A DNA stretch of 64,000 nucleotides from positions 558,001-622,000 of the forward strand of contig NZ_CP132542.1 of assembly GCF_030845175.1 (NCBI RefSeq), written 5' to 3'. Source of the DNA: Coralliovum pocilloporae (GTDB lineage: Bacteria > Pseudomonadota > Alphaproteobacteria > Rhizobiales > Cohaesibacteraceae). The notes below the pieces were generated by a model, which was not told where the DNA came from, did no database searches, and saw only the letters and a program-made list of their open reading frames with translations. Positions 21,762-32,091 of the stretch are shown one piece after another. The position numbers and the translations under genes are program-made. The stretch's first letter is position 1; each line of letters opens with the position of its first letter.

Positions 21762-23087
21762 TTAAAAGCACTCCCTGAACCACTGACCGACCCGGGCGAA
21801 GTACCCGTCCGTCCCGGTCAGGGACAGTTTTTGTTTTCTCGTTGCAAACTGTTCAATCTGGGCAACCTGCGGATAAATCAGCAGGCCGACCGCAGCGGAA
21901 AAAGACGGCCCCTTGGCAATCTCCGGCAGACCAGCAGCCCCAAGGGGACGGCCGAGCCGAACATTCCGCGCCAGAATCCGTCTTGCGACTTCCGACATTC
22001 CCGTAAGCTGGCTTGCACCACCGGTCAGCACCAGACGGCGACCGACCTGGGCAGAAAACCCGCTTGAATTAATCTTGTCCCGAGCCAGCTCAAGGATCTC
22101 TTCAACCCGAGGCCGGATGATCCGCGTCAGCGCAGAGCGTGGCACCTGGTGGGGCAAATCCCGCTCATCATCACCGACTGGCGGAACGGTCAGGATCTCA
22201 CGATCATCAGACACACTCGGCAAAGCGCTGCCAGCAAGGGTCTTCAGCCGTTCCGCATCGGCCAGCCGTGTGGACAGGCCGCGGGCAATATCCATGGTCA
22301 CATGATGCCCGCCAATGGCAAAGCCATCGGTATGCACAAACTGACCCTCGACGAAAATCGAAATCGTTGTGGTGCCACCACCCATATCGATACAGGCAAC
22401 GCCAAGTTCAGCTTCATCGTCCACCAGAACGGAAAGACCGCTGGCATAAGGCGTAGCAACAAAAGCCTCCACCTGCAGATGACAGCGATTGACACAGAGC
22501 TCAAGGTTCCGGATCGGCGCATGGTCTGCAGTGACCACATGCATATCCACACCGAGCTTGTTGCCGAACATATCTGTCGGATCACTGATGCCGCGATTGC
22601 CATCAAGAGAATAGCCAATCGGCAGGGAGTGAATGGATGAACGCCCTTCCGTCAGCGAATGAGACCGACCGGCCCGAAGAACCCGGGCAATATCATCTTC
22701 CTGCACTTCATGGCCATCAAGAGCAACGCTGGCGCTGTATGTTTCGCTCTGCAATCGGCCTGCAGACATGCTGACAATGAGAGAATCCACGGTCAGATTG
22801 GCCATCCGCTCCGCTGCATCAACAGCGTGACGGATACAGCGTTCTGCCGCTTCCATATCGGTAACAACACCGGACTTCATGCCCTGGGCCTGACGCTGAC
22901 CAAAACCGATAATCTCGATCTGATGGGTCCGGCCACGTAGTGCTTCACCCGGATCACGCGGACGCAACCGCGCGATGATGCAGCAGACCTTGGTGGAACC
23001 GACATCCAGAACCGACACAACAGACGAGCGATGCTGTGGCAACGGCTTCATGTGCACGCCACGAACGCTTTCAGGAAGGCGGATCAT
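21762..23087 (-). CDS. ftsA: Cell division protein FtsA
   Basis: A 441-residue actin-like ATPase that tethers FtsZ to the membrane. Phosphate 1 loop VLDVGSTKVCCIIARL, the SHS2-like insert MKSGVVTDMEAAERCIRHAV, phosphate 2 ACIDMGGGTTTISIFVEG and adenosine motif RLVLTGGASQLTGM are all visible. The C-terminus (YFARVGQWFRECF) is the amphipathic membrane-targeting helix. Its start overlaps the ftsQ stop by 4 bases. Confidence 0.95.
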   Translation of the reverse strand: MIRLPESVRGVHMKPLPQHRSSVVSVLDVGSTKVCCIIARLRPRDPGEALRGRTHQIEIIGFGQRQAQGMKSGVVTDMEAAERCIRHAVDAAERMANLTVDSLIVSMSAGRLQSETYSASVALDGHEVQEDDIARVLRAGRSHSLTEGRSSIHSLPIGYSLDGNRGISDPTDMFGNKLGVDMHVVTADHAPIRNLELCVNRCHLQVEAFVATPYASGLSVLVDDEAELGVACIDMGGGTTTISIFVEGQFVHTDGFAIGGHHVTMDIARGLSTRLADAERLKTLAGSALPSVSDDREILTVPPVGDDERDLPHQVPRSALTRIIRPRVEEILELARDKINSSGFSAQVGRRLVLTGGASQLTGMSEVARRILARNVRLGRPLGAAGLPEIAKGPSFSAAVGLLIYPQVAQIEQFATRKQKLSLTGTDGYFARVGQWFRECF

Positions 23088-24013
23088 GCGTCACCTCCCG
23101 TCTTGCGCCGCTTGATGGCTGCTTCAAAAGCCGCCTTGCGCTCAGTTGCAGCGTCATCCGTCAGACGCAATGTCACCTTGTCAGCGAACCGCAAGTCGAC
23201 CCGTGAGATATCCCGGGCCAGAATCTGGCGATCCCGCGCAAGCGCATCCAGATCACGAAGCGCGCGGGCAAGTCCCTCTTCCGGCAGAAGAACCACAGTG
23301 CCTGTATCCAGATGCAGATTCCAGCGGCGGTCTGCAATGCGAGATGAGGCCCGCAGACGGCTCTGCAGAAGCGGATAGCGCACCAGTTCGGAGAAAAGCC
23401 CCTCGGCTTCACGCTGGGCACCTCGTCCGACAATCAGAGGAAGGCTGGCAAAATCGCCACCCTGCACATCAATGATCGGCTCACCGGCCTGGTCAACCAC
23501 GGATAACAGGCTGCCGCGCTGCCAGACCGCAAACGGCCGGCGCTCGGTCACAGCTATCCGCAAGGTACCGGGATAGAATTTCTGTACGGTCACAGATGAA
23601 ATCCAGGGATTGGCCAGCAGCCGGTCCCGTGCATCTGCCACATTGAAAGCAATGAGGGATGTGGATGGGGTAATTCCGAGCTGGGACAGAATCTCTGATT
23701 CAGACACAGATGCCTGGCCGGAAATATGCACTTCGGTAATCGCCAGACCGGCCTTTTTGGACGCGGCATCAACAGCCGGGCCGAGATGCCCGCCAAGAGA
23801 TGCCCCATACACGATGGCTGCGGAAAGGAAGGCAACCGTTGATACCGTACCAAGCCACTTCGGTGTCAGATTGAGGAGGCGCCAGCTTTCAGACGCCAGT
23901 TTTGCGAAGGAACCATAACGATGACGCAGCGAATATTCACGATCAAGTCGCGCCTGTTCGGCGGATTTGATCCCGTCGCTGTCTCCATCATGTCGCTTCG
24001 CTAACGGTTGCAA
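23084..24013 (-). CDS. ftsQ: Cell division protein FtsQ
   Basis: A bitopic divisome protein of about 309 residues. A short basic cytoplasmic tail is followed by one membrane segment ([18 protein letters not shown]), a POTRA domain ([20 protein letters not shown]) and the periplasmic beta domain ([24 protein letters not shown]). The frame allows a TTG at 24034, but a TTG at 24013 has GGAGG 7 bases upstream and is preferred. It overlaps the 3' end of ddl by 13 bases, so translation is coupled. Confidence 0.92.
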   Translation of the reverse strand: MQPLAKRHDGDSDGIKSAEQARLDREYSLRHRYGSFAKLASESWRLLNLTPKWLGTVSTVAFLSAAIVYGASLGGHLGPAVDAASKKAGLAITEVHISGQASVSESEILSQLGITPSTSLIAFNVADARDRLLANPWISSVTVQKFYPGTLRIAVTERRPFAVWQRGSLLSVVDQAGEPIIDVQGGDFASLPLIVGRGAQREAEGLFSELVRYPLLQSRLRASSRIADRRWNLHLDTGTVVLLPEEGLARALRDLDALARDRQILARDISRVDLRFADKVTLRLTDDAATERKAAFEAAIKRRKTGGDA

Positions 24014-24930
24014 GAAGCGTCCTCCACCATCCAACTGACCAATGCGCGGAAATCATGTCCGGCATCTGCTGCAAGTTCCGGCACCAGTGACGTTTCCGTC
24101 ATGCCGGGCTGCGTATTAACTTCAAGACAAATCAACTCACCTGTGCCGTGCAATCGGTCATCGAACCGGAAATCAGCGCGACTCACACCGCGACAGCCAA
24201 GCGATTGATGTGCTCTTAAGGTTAATGTCTGTATGTTTTGGTAAATATTCGGTGAAATTTCTGCCGGAAGAATGTGTTTTGATCCACCAGGGCGATATTT
24301 TGAATCGAAATCATAGAAGCCTTCGTCAGGCAGGATCTCAATCACCCCCAGGGCCACGTCACCCATCACCGCACAGGTCAGCTCGCGGCCCGGAATATAG
24401 CGCTCAACCATAACAATTTCGCCATATGGCCAGTTATCTGAATAGAGCTGTTGGGGTGGATGTTCCATGTCTTCAGAGACAATCAGAACGCCATAACTGG
24501 ACCCCTCATTCACCGGTTTGATGACATAAGGCGGCTTCATCACATGTTCGCGCGCTGCATCTAATCTGTGGACAATTTTTGATTCTGCAACGGGTACACC
24601 CGCCTCACGCATCACATCCTTGGCCTTTTCCTTGTGCATCGCCAGTGCAGATGCAAGGACACCGGAATGCGTATAGGGGATGCTGAGCGTCTCAAGAATG
24701 CCCTGAATACAACCATCCTCACCGTATGGGCCATGCAGGGCATTGAAAACCACATCGGGCTTCAGCTCCTGCAGCACAGTCGCAACAGACGGCTCGGCAT
24801 CCACCCGTGTCACACGGTAGCCTGCGTCCTCAAGAGCATCAGCGCAGGCATTGCCGGACGCAAGACTAACACTCCGTTCCGCGGACCATCCGCCCATCAG
24901 AACAGCTACATGCTTACCAGTGCTCATCAT
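24001..24930 (-). CDS. ddl: D-alanine--D-alanine ligase
   Basis: A 309-residue ATP-grasp enzyme making D-Ala-D-Ala for peptidoglycan. The N-terminal [17 protein letters not shown], the ATP-binding [15 protein letters not shown] segment and the metal-binding C-terminus ([21 protein letters not shown]) are clear. It follows murB immediately and overlaps ftsQ by 13 bases. It is the DdlB type embedded in the dcw cluster. Confidence 0.95.
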   Translation of the reverse strand: MMSTGKHVAVLMGGWSAERSVSLASGNACADALEDAGYRVTRVDAEPSVATVLQELKPDVVFNALHGPYGEDGCIQGILETLSIPYTHSGVLASALAMHKEKAKDVMREAGVPVAESKIVHRLDAAREHVMKPPYVIKPVNEGSSYGVLIVSEDMEHPPQQLYSDNWPYGEIVMVERYIPGRELTCAVMGDVALGVIEILPDEGFYDFDSKYRPGGSKHILPAEISPNIYQNIQTLTLRAHQSLGCRGVSRADFRFDDRLHGTGELICLEVNTQPGMTETSLVPELAADAGHDFRALVSWMVEDASCNR

Positions 24931-25887
24931 TTATCTCCCGAGAAAGGGTTGAATATTCACGCCATCCGGCAAGGTGCCAATCCGCTTGATTTCCCAGTCA
25001 AGCCGAATGCCGCTTGTTGCCAGAACCTGAGACCGAACCGTCTCCCCAAGCAGTTCAAGTTCCGTGGCCGTCGCGTTTCCGGTATTGAGCAGGAAATTGC
25101 AGTGCAATTCAGAAACCTGGGCATCGCCGATATTCATGCCACGGCAACCTGCCGCATCAATAAGCTGCCAGGACTTGTGCCCTTCCGGATTCTTGAACGT
25201 CGAGCCTCCCGTACGGCTCTTTACCGGCTGCGTCGCTTCACGCGAGGCTGTGATCTGCTCCATCTCAGCGCGCAACGCGTCCGGTTCCCCGGCAGAACCG
25301 CGATACAGGGCTTCCGTGAAAATCAGGTCACCAGATGCTTCTGAGTGCCGATAGCTGTATCCGAAATCAGCGTTTGACAGGATATGAACCTGCCCCTGCC
25401 TATCAACCGCGCGGGCTTCGATGAGGAAATCCTTCGTCTCACCGCCATAGGCACCGGCATTCATGCGCAATGCGCCGCCAATACCACCCGGAATGCCCCG
25501 GTAGAAGGACAGCCCCGCTATCCCCGCATCAGCCGCCGCCTTGGCTGCTCTGACATCAGGCACAGCAGCACCGACGCGCAAATGGTGATCGGGTTCCGTG
25601 GTAATCTGCCCGAACCCCTTGGCCGAGAGGCGTACAACAACCCCGGCAACACCACCATCCCGCACAAGAGTGTTGGACCCAAGACCCAGAACCGTGACAG
25701 GAATGTCTTCCGGCAGAACCGCCAGAAACCGGGCCAGGTCCTCTTCATCAGCAGGTTGGAAAAGCAGCTGCGCCGGTCCACCGACACGGAACCAGACATA
25801 ATCCTTCAGCGGAGCATTGGTGATCAGGCGCCCACGGACACCTTCAAAAGCAGAGCCGTGTTCTTCCAGAAGATCCGGGAAACTCAT
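24931..25887 (-). CDS. murB: UDP-N-acetylenolpyruvoylglucosamine reductase
   Basis: A 318-residue FAD enzyme that reduces UDP-GlcNAc-enolpyruvate to UDP-MurNAc. FAD-binding motif [14 protein letters not shown], active-site blocks [21 protein letters not shown] and the serine segment [14 protein letters not shown] are present. The C-terminal Glu motif lies in WEIKRIG. The start overlaps the murC stop by 4 bases and the stop abuts the ddl start. Confidence 0.95.
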   Translation of the reverse strand: MSFPDLLEEHGSAFEGVRGRLITNAPLKDYVWFRVGGPAQLLFQPADEEDLARFLAVLPEDIPVTVLGLGSNTLVRDGGVAGVVVRLSAKGFGQITTEPDHHLRVGAAVPDVRAAKAAADAGIAGLSFYRGIPGGIGGALRMNAGAYGGETKDFLIEARAVDRQGQVHILSNADFGYSYRHSEASGDLIFTEALYRGSAGEPDALRAEMEQITASREATQPVKSRTGGSTFKNPEGHKSWQLIDAAGCRGMNIGDAQVSELHCNFLLNTGNATATELELLGETVRSQVLATSGIRLDWEIKRIGTLPDGVNIQPFLGR

Positions 25888-27299
25888 CCCTTCCCTCCTT
25901 CAAGCTGTTCAAGCGCCTCCGGCAGGGCATGAGCCCAATGTGTAATACTGCCAGCCCCGAGACAAATCACAAGGTCTCCCGGTTCGGCCTGCTCGCGGAT
26001 CAACCCGGCAAGGCTCTCCGGTCCTTCCAGCGGCAGCACACTGCGGTGGCCGTGGCTTCTCAAACCGGATACAAGCCCGGTCTTGTCCGCACCTTCAATC
26101 GGCTCCTCACCGGCTTCATAGACATCAGCAATGATCACCGTGTCCGCATCATTGAAACAGCCGCAGAATTCATCAAACAGGTCATGCAGACGCGTATAGC
26201 GGTGTGGCTGCATGACCGCGACTACCTTGCCTTCTGTCGCCGAGCGCGCAGCCTGCAAAACCGCTGCAATCTCTACCGGATGATGGGCGTAATCATCAAA
26301 GATGCGGATGCCGTTCCAGGTTCCGGTTGCCGTAAAGCGGCGCTTGACCCCGCCAAAATTCTGCAACCCGGTTCTGATCGCGTCTTCCGATACATCAAGG
26401 TTGAGCGCGACCGCGATTGCAGCAACAGAGTTCGAGATATTGTGCAGACCCGGCATGGGAAGAGTCAGATCATTGATAGCCGTTTCCACTCCGGTCGCGC
26501 GATCGCGCGCGATTAGATCAAATTTCGAGAACCCGTTATCGGAGCGCACATTGCGGAACCGGATATCAGCCTGCGGATTTGCACCATAAGTGACGATCCG
26601 ACGGTCCTCAATCCGACCCACAAGAGCCTGCACTTCCGGGTGGTCAAGACACATCACCGCGAAACCATAAAACGGTACATTCTCGACAAACAGCCGGAAC
26701 GCCTCACGGGCATTGTCAAATGTGCCGTAATGGTCCAGATGCTCCGGGTCGATATTGGTGACAATCGCTACATCGGCAGGAAGCTTGACGAATGTGCCAT
26801 CGGATTCGTCTGCCTCGACCACCATCCACTGGCCTTCTCCAAGACGTGCATTGGTGCCGTAAGCATTGATGATACCGCCATTGATAACGGTCGGATCAAA
26901 CCCCGCAGCATCAAGCAGAGTTGCCACCAGAGACGTGGTGGTGGTCTTACCATGCGTACCACCAACAGCCACAGCCGAACGAAGGCGCATCAGTTCAGCC
27001 AGCATTTCCGCGCGCCGAACAACAGGCACCATACGGTCACGTGCAGCACACAGCTCCGGATTATCCGGCTTGATGGCGGATGATACGACCAGAACCCGTG
27101 CCTCACCGAGATTCTCCTCGGCATGCCCGATAGAAACCGAAATGCCCTTGGCTCTCAGACGCTGAACATTGGCGCTGTCTGACATATCGGAGCCCTGAAC
27201 CCGATATCCGAGATTATTCAGAACCTCGGCGATCCCGCTCATCCCGATACCACCAATACCCACAAAATGAATGGGTCCGATATCCTGAGGCATTTTCAT
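25884..27299 (-). CDS. murC: UDP-N-acetylmuramate--L-alanine ligase
   Basis: A 471-residue Mur ligase. The N-terminal UDP-binding loop is [16 protein letters not shown], the ATP loop is [16 protein letters not shown], and the C-terminal domain carries [11 protein letters not shown] and a MQPHRYTRL motif typical of MurC. It adds L-Ala to UDP-MurNAc in the cytoplasm. It lies 15 bases after murG. Confidence 0.95.
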   Translation of the reverse strand: MKMPQDIGPIHFVGIGGIGMSGIAEVLNNLGYRVQGSDMSDSANVQRLRAKGISVSIGHAEENLGEARVLVVSSAIKPDNPELCAARDRMVPVVRRAEMLAELMRLRSAVAVGGTHGKTTTTSLVATLLDAAGFDPTVINGGIINAYGTNARLGEGQWMVVEADESDGTFVKLPADVAIVTNIDPEHLDHYGTFDNAREAFRLFVENVPFYGFAVMCLDHPEVQALVGRIEDRRIVTYGANPQADIRFRNVRSDNGFSKFDLIARDRATGVETAINDLTLPMPGLHNISNSVAAIAVALNLDVSEDAIRTGLQNFGGVKRRFTATGTWNGIRIFDDYAHHPVEIAAVLQAARSATEGKVVAVMQPHRYTRLHDLFDEFCGCFNDADTVIIADVYEAGEEPIEGADKTGLVSGLRSHGHRSVLPLEGPESLAGLIREQAEPGDLVICLGAGSITHWAHALPEALEQLEGGKG

Positions 27300-27314
27300 C
27301 GATCACAAGATCCT

Positions 27315-28424
27315 TCAATTCGAGTTGTGAGTCAGCTCATCCACAAGATCAGCCAGCCTGACAGCGGCATCGGGATAGCCCGCAGATTTGGCCGCAGAGG
27401 CCGCAGTCCATAGTTTTTCCGGTTCATCAAGAAGCGCGCTCAGATCTCCCGCCAGACGCTCCGGTGTCAGATCAGCCTGCTCTCTGATCCATGCCCCGCC
27501 GGCCTCTGCCAGACCTTCAGCATTCAGCCGCTGATCATGATCAAGCGCACCCGGGTAAGGAATGAGAATAGCCGGTCGTCCGATAACAGCCAGTTCCGAT
27601 ACAGTGGATGCTCCAGCGCGCGAAATCACCAGATGGCTTTCAGCCATGCGCTGCGGCAAATCCTCAAAGAAGGTTTCCAGCTCGATACTCATCCCAAGTG
27701 CCCGATAGCGCGCAAGCGTTGTGGAGAGGTTCTCAGGACGACATTGCTGCACAACCGAAACAAGATTGCGCTTGTCCTCGGGCAACAGCTCAAACGCAGC
27801 AGGCACTACCTCAGACAGGAATTGAGCGCCCTGACTGCCGCCGAAAACCAGAAGCCGGAACGGCAGATGGCCGCCCATGGTCGGATAAGGCCTGTCTGCC
27901 GCCTCAATCACTTCAGGACGGACAGGATTGCCCGTGTGGATGGTTCGCGCATGACCATCAAGCCCGCGCGTCTGCGGCAGGCTCATGGCAACAGCATGGA
28001 TGTTCTTCAGAACAGCTTTGTTCGCCCGGCCCAATACGGCATTCTGCTCATGGATACAGGTCGGCACACCGAGCTTCTGCCCCATATACAGCGGAGGGAA
28101 AGTCGGATAGCCGCCAAAACCGACAATAAGATCAGGCTGGTAACGCTTGATAAGCTGTCGGGATTCATAAAACCCGGTCAGAAGCTGAATGGCACCCCGC
28201 GCCAGCGCTACCGGTGATTTCCGGGCAAAAGTCGCTGATGACACCCGATGAATCCGCGCGCCCAGAAAAGCCTCATCATAGGAAGAAACCCGATCATCGG
28301 TCAGCCAGTGCACCAGATAGTCACGTTTGAGCAACTCAGCAGTCAGTGCGGCTGCCGGGAACACATGACCACCGGTCCCACCAGCGGCAACAAAAACACG
28401 TTTGGGATCTGATTCAGACTGCAT
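27315..28424 (-). CDS. murG: UDP-GlcNAc:lipid I N-acetylglucosaminyltransferase
   Basis: A GT28 transferase of about 369 residues making lipid II at the inner membrane face. The N-terminal FVAAGGTGGHVFPAAALTAEL motif, IVGFGGYPTFPP and the UDP-GlcNAc binding LLVFGGSQGAQFLSE are clear. SRAGASTVSELAVIGRPAILIPYP is the second G-loop region. The frame remains open upstream into ftsW to 28556, but the ATG at 28424 overlaps the ftsW stop by 11 bases and gives the expected N-terminus. Confidence 0.94.
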   Translation of the reverse strand: MQSESDPKRVFVAAGGTGGHVFPAAALTAELLKRDYLVHWLTDDRVSSYDEAFLGARIHRVSSATFARKSPVALARGAIQLLTGFYESRQLIKRYQPDLIVGFGGYPTFPPLYMGQKLGVPTCIHEQNAVLGRANKAVLKNIHAVAMSLPQTRGLDGHARTIHTGNPVRPEVIEAADRPYPTMGGHLPFRLLVFGGSQGAQFLSEVVPAAFELLPEDKRNLVSVVQQCRPENLSTTLARYRALGMSIELETFFEDLPQRMAESHLVISRAGASTVSELAVIGRPAILIPYPGALDHDQRLNAEGLAEAGGAWIREQADLTPERLAGDLSALLDEPEKLWTAASAAKSAGYPDAAVRLADLVDELTHNSN

Positions 28425-29586
28425 CTGGTTTGGTAACCTGTTCAGAACGGGCAAGAGGCTGGCGATGCCTGAGCGCGGATCGCACCGGCTTGCTGCGGGT
28501 GAAGGCGAGAACCACCCCCATGACAAAAGCGGCTGATAACATGGATGACCCGCCATAGGAAATGAATGGCAATGTCATGCCTTTGGCAGGCATCAGCTTG
28601 AGATTAACCCCGAGATTGATCACCACCTGCAGGCCGAACAGCGAGACAAGGCCGAATGTCGCCAGACGATGAAAGGCATCATCGAGACGCTGCGCCTGAT
28701 AGAGCCCGCGCATGACCACAAACACCATGATAGCCAGCAGCAGCAGGCAGACGATGATGCCGAATTCCTCGGCAGCCACCGCAAAGATGAAATCCGTATG
28801 GGAATCCGGCAGGATCCGTTTCACGGTCCCCTCGCCCGGCCCCCGTCCGAACCAGCCACCTTTGACAAAGGCATCAATGGCTGTATCCACCTGAAACGTG
28901 TCCCCCGATGACGGGTCAAGAAAGCGATTGATACGCCCTGCCACATGGGCAACGGTGAGGTAGGCAATCACACCGCCAATCACACCAAGCCCGGCCAGCG
29001 CGAAAATCCAGGTCCAGGACAGACCGGCCATGAAAAACACCATACCCCAGGCGGCCCCGACCAGAGCAGTCTGGCCGAAATCCGGCTGGGCGACGAGCAG
29101 AGACACCACCATAACCAAAAGCAGAATGGCAAAGATATTGCCCGGAATATCCGCCTGACGCTTGTGTTCTGCAAACAACCAGCCAGACAGAATGATCAAG
29201 GCGGGCTTCACGAACTCAGACGGCTGCAGTGAGAAACCACCCACCGAGATCCAGCGGCGGGCGCCCTTGATTTCAAGACCGATAAACAGCGTCACGATCA
29301 TCAGGGCAACACCGCCCAGGAAAACCAGAAGCGCGAGCCGTCGCACCTGTTTTGGAGACAGCAGCGAAACGCCGAGAAAGATCACGAGAGACGGGATCAT
29401 GAACACAGCATGGCGTTTGACGAAATGGTAGGAATCAAGCCCCAGCCGTTCAGCAACCGGAGGGCTGGCGGCAAATGAGAAAATAAACCCGGTGATCATA
29501 AGGGCGATGACGGAAAACAGCAGATACCGGTCGACAGTCCACCACCATCGACCGATCAGGGTTCCGCCTTCCGTCCGGCTGACCAT
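28414..29586 (-). CDS. ftsW: Lipid II polymerase FtsW
   Basis: A 390-residue SEDS glycosyltransferase with about ten membrane segments. The SEDS signature FISYGGSSMLSAAFVMGVVLA is near the C-terminus, and GARRWISVGGFSLQPSEFVKPALII holds the conserved periplasmic loop. It polymerises lipid II at the septum together with FtsI. The ATG is in a TGATG overlap with the murD stop. Confidence 0.95.
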   Translation of the reverse strand: MVSRTEGGTLIGRWWWTVDRYLLFSVIALMITGFIFSFAASPPVAERLGLDSYHFVKRHAVFMIPSLVIFLGVSLLSPKQVRRLALLVFLGGVALMIVTLFIGLEIKGARRWISVGGFSLQPSEFVKPALIILSGWLFAEHKRQADIPGNIFAILLLVMVVSLLVAQPDFGQTALVGAAWGMVFFMAGLSWTWIFALAGLGVIGGVIAYLTVAHVAGRINRFLDPSSGDTFQVDTAIDAFVKGGWFGRGPGEGTVKRILPDSHTDFIFAVAAEEFGIIVCLLLLAIMVFVVMRGLYQAQRLDDAFHRLATFGLVSLFGLQVVINLGVNLKLMPAKGMTLPFISYGGSSMLSAAFVMGVVLAFTRSKPVRSALRHRQPLARSEQVTKPDAV

Positions 29587-30986
29587 CAGAGGGCCTCCGC
29601 TTTCGGCTGGTCCAGATCGAGCGCTTCCACAGCCTTTCTGAAGGCATCACCACGCAACTCGAAATTGTCATACTGATCGAAAGAAGCACAGGCCGGAGAC
29701 AGAAGAACAACAGCTTCATCCAGGCCCGACCGGAAAGCATCACGCGCTGCCAGAACAACGGCATGATCCATTGTTGAGGCGATCTCGTGCGGCACTTTTT
29801 TGCCCAGAGTGGCGGCAAACGGCTCTGCCGCCTCGCCAATCAGATAGGCCTTCCGGATACGCGGGTAGAATGGCTCAAGCTCATCGATACCGCCATCCTT
29901 GGCACGACCACCCGCAATCCAGAAAATATCCTGGAACGAACCAAGAGCCGTTGCAGCCGCATCCACATTGGTGGCTTTGGAGTCATTTACAAAGGCAATG
30001 TCGGCAATCCGGCGAACCTCTTCCATACGGTGAGCCAGTCCGGGAAAGCTCCTCAGCCCCTTGGCCAGCGCGTCATAGCTGACACCAAGGCAACGGGCGA
30101 TAGCAGCATAGGCAGCTGCATTCTGCGCGTTATGCCGACCTCTCAGAGACGGAATGCCGGTAAGGCGGGTCACCACGTGACGACGCCCGGACAGAGTATC
30201 AACCAGCTGGTCAGCCATAGCATACAGACCATGACCCAGCGCCTGTCGTGTGCTGATGTCGATCACAGAGACACCATCAGATTTCAGTGTCTCTGAAATA
30301 GACCGCGTTGTCTCGTCATCAATACCGATGACGGCGGTCTCCGACTGCGCCACAAGATTCCGCTTCACTGCTGCATAATGCTCGAACGAGCCATGCCTGT
30401 CGATATGGTCTGGGCTGATATTCAGCAGAACACCAATCGTCGGATCAAGCGTTGGCGCCAGATCAATCTGATAGGACGAACATTCGAGAACATAAACGGC
30501 ATTGTCAGACAGTTCATCCAGCGAGAGCACAGCAACGCCGATATTGCCGCCCATCTGCACATTGAAACCGCAGGCCTTCAAACCGTGCGCCACAAGCGCC
30601 GTTGTGGTTGACTTACCGTTGGTTCCGGTAATTGCAACAAGCTTTGAACCCGGCGCACGAGCAGCTCGCTCGCGGCAAAAAACTTCAATATCACCGATAA
30701 TCTCGACACCGGCCCTATTGGCCAGATTGACGATCCGGTGCGGCACCGGATGGGTCAGCGGAACACCTGGCGCAAGGACGAGAGAGTCAAACCGACCCCA
30801 GTCCGCGTCATCAAGACTGCCAACGGGGATACCCTCCCTGGCCGCTTCATCCATCCGACCCTGATTGTCATCAGCTGCGAGAACCTGTGCGCCCCCGGCA
30901 ACAAGAGCTCTGGCGGTTGCCATGCCACTGCCGCCAAGCCCGAACAGAGCAACCGATTTTCCCTTGAATGTGGTTGCCTTGATCAT
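29586..30986 (-). CDS. murD: UDP-N-acetylmuramoyl-L-alanine--D-glutamate ligase
   Basis: A 466-residue Mur ligase adding D-Glu. Visible are the N-terminal VALFGLGGSGMATARAL loop, ATP loop VAITGTNGKSTTTALVAHGL, the NISPDHIDRHGSFEHY block and the C-terminal LLSPACASFDQYDNFELRGDAF motif, which is diagnostic for MurD. It is two bases downstream of mraY and overlaps the ftsW start. Confidence 0.95.
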   Translation of the reverse strand: MIKATTFKGKSVALFGLGGSGMATARALVAGGAQVLAADDNQGRMDEAAREGIPVGSLDDADWGRFDSLVLAPGVPLTHPVPHRIVNLANRAGVEIIGDIEVFCRERAARAPGSKLVAITGTNGKSTTTALVAHGLKACGFNVQMGGNIGVAVLSLDELSDNAVYVLECSSYQIDLAPTLDPTIGVLLNISPDHIDRHGSFEHYAAVKRNLVAQSETAVIGIDDETTRSISETLKSDGVSVIDISTRQALGHGLYAMADQLVDTLSGRRHVVTRLTGIPSLRGRHNAQNAAAYAAIARCLGVSYDALAKGLRSFPGLAHRMEEVRRIADIAFVNDSKATNVDAAATALGSFQDIFWIAGGRAKDGGIDELEPFYPRIRKAYLIGEAAEPFAATLGKKVPHEIASTMDHAVVLAARDAFRSGLDEAVVLLSPACASFDQYDNFELRGDAFRKAVEALDLDQPKAEAL

Positions 30987-30988
30987 GC

Positions 30989-32074
30989 CTACCTCAGCTT
31001 CAGCGTCGACAGGCCGATAAGCGCCAGGACAACAGCAATAATCCAGAACCGGATCACCACCTGCGGCTCTGTCCAGCCAAGATGCTCAAAGTGGTGATGG
31101 ATCGGAGCCATGCGGAACACCCGCTTACCGGTCAGCTTGTAGGACCCCACCTGGATGATGACCGACACAGCCTCAAGGACGAAGAGCCCGCCGATAATAG
31201 CCAGAACGATCTCGTGTTTAATGGCGACCGAAATAGCCCCCAGCATACCTCCAAGAGCCAGAGACCCGGTATCACCCATGAAGATGGCCGCTGGCGGTGC
31301 ATTGAACCACAGGAAGCCCAGCCCCGCACCAATCAGTGCACCACAGAGAATGGAGAGCTCACCCGCGCCGACCACATAGTGGATCTGGAGATAGGATGAG
31401 AACACCTCGTTTCCGGTGAGATAGGCAATCATGCCAAAGCTGGCACCGGCAATCATCACCGGGACAATAGCAAGACCATCCAGACCATCGGTCAGGTTAA
31501 CCGCATTGCCCGCACCAACAATCACAAAGGCTCCGAACAGGATGAAGAACCAGCCAAGGTCAACCACCAGATCCTTGAAGAACGGGAAAGCAAGTGATGT
31601 AGCGAAAGCCGTATCGCCCACAAGCGCCACAACAAGGCAGGCAATACCGGCAATAAGCGCTTCCAACCCCAACCGGGACCGGCCGGAAAAGCCCTTGTGG
31701 GATGATTTCGTCACCTTGAGATAATCATCATAAAGACCAATGAGACCGAAACCGAGCGTCACACCCATAACCACCCAGACATACGGATTGCTCAGATCAG
31801 CCCAGAGCAGAGTGGAAACCAGAACGCTAGACAGGATCATCAACCCGCCCATGGTCGGCGTGCCTTTTTTGGTCAGGATATGGCTCTGCGGACCATCCTC
31901 GCGGATAGGCTGTCCCTTCCCCTGACGAACCCGCAAACTGTCAATGATCCCCGGTCCAAACAGGAAGACAAACAGCAAGGCCGTCATCACGGCACCGCCA
32001 GTCCTGAACGTAATATAACGGAACACGTTCAGAACCGAGATCTGGTCCGACAACTCCGCAAGAAGAAGAAACAT
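30989..32074 (-). CDS. mraY: Phospho-N-acetylmuramoyl-pentapeptide transferase
   Basis: A 361-residue polytopic membrane enzyme forming lipid I. It has [12 protein letters not shown] in the first cytoplasmic loop, the catalytic Asp pair in [24 protein letters not shown] and the [12 protein letters not shown] motif, and the C-terminal [18 protein letters not shown]. About ten hydrophobic segments are evident. It sits between murF and murD. Confidence 0.95.
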   Translation of the reverse strand: MFLLLAELSDQISVLNVFRYITFRTGGAVMTALLFVFLFGPGIIDSLRVRQGKGQPIREDGPQSHILTKKGTPTMGGLMILSSVLVSTLLWADLSNPYVWVVMGVTLGFGLIGLYDDYLKVTKSSHKGFSGRSRLGLEALIAGIACLVVALVGDTAFATSLAFPFFKDLVVDLGWFFILFGAFVIVGAGNAVNLTDGLDGLAIVPVMIAGASFGMIAYLTGNEVFSSYLQIHYVVGAGELSILCGALIGAGLGFLWFNAPPAAIFMGDTGSLALGGMLGAISVAIKHEIVLAIIGGLFVLEAVSVIIQVGSYKLTGKRVFRMAPIHHHFEHLGWTEPQVVIRFWIIAVVLALIGLSTLKLR

Positions 32075-32091
32075 TCTGCTTTACCCTGCCC

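Noticed and set aside
28425..28556. A 44-residue N-terminal extension of MurG
   Set aside because: It overlaps the conserved FtsW C-terminus and does not resemble MurG; the ATG at 28424 gives the normal N-terminus.
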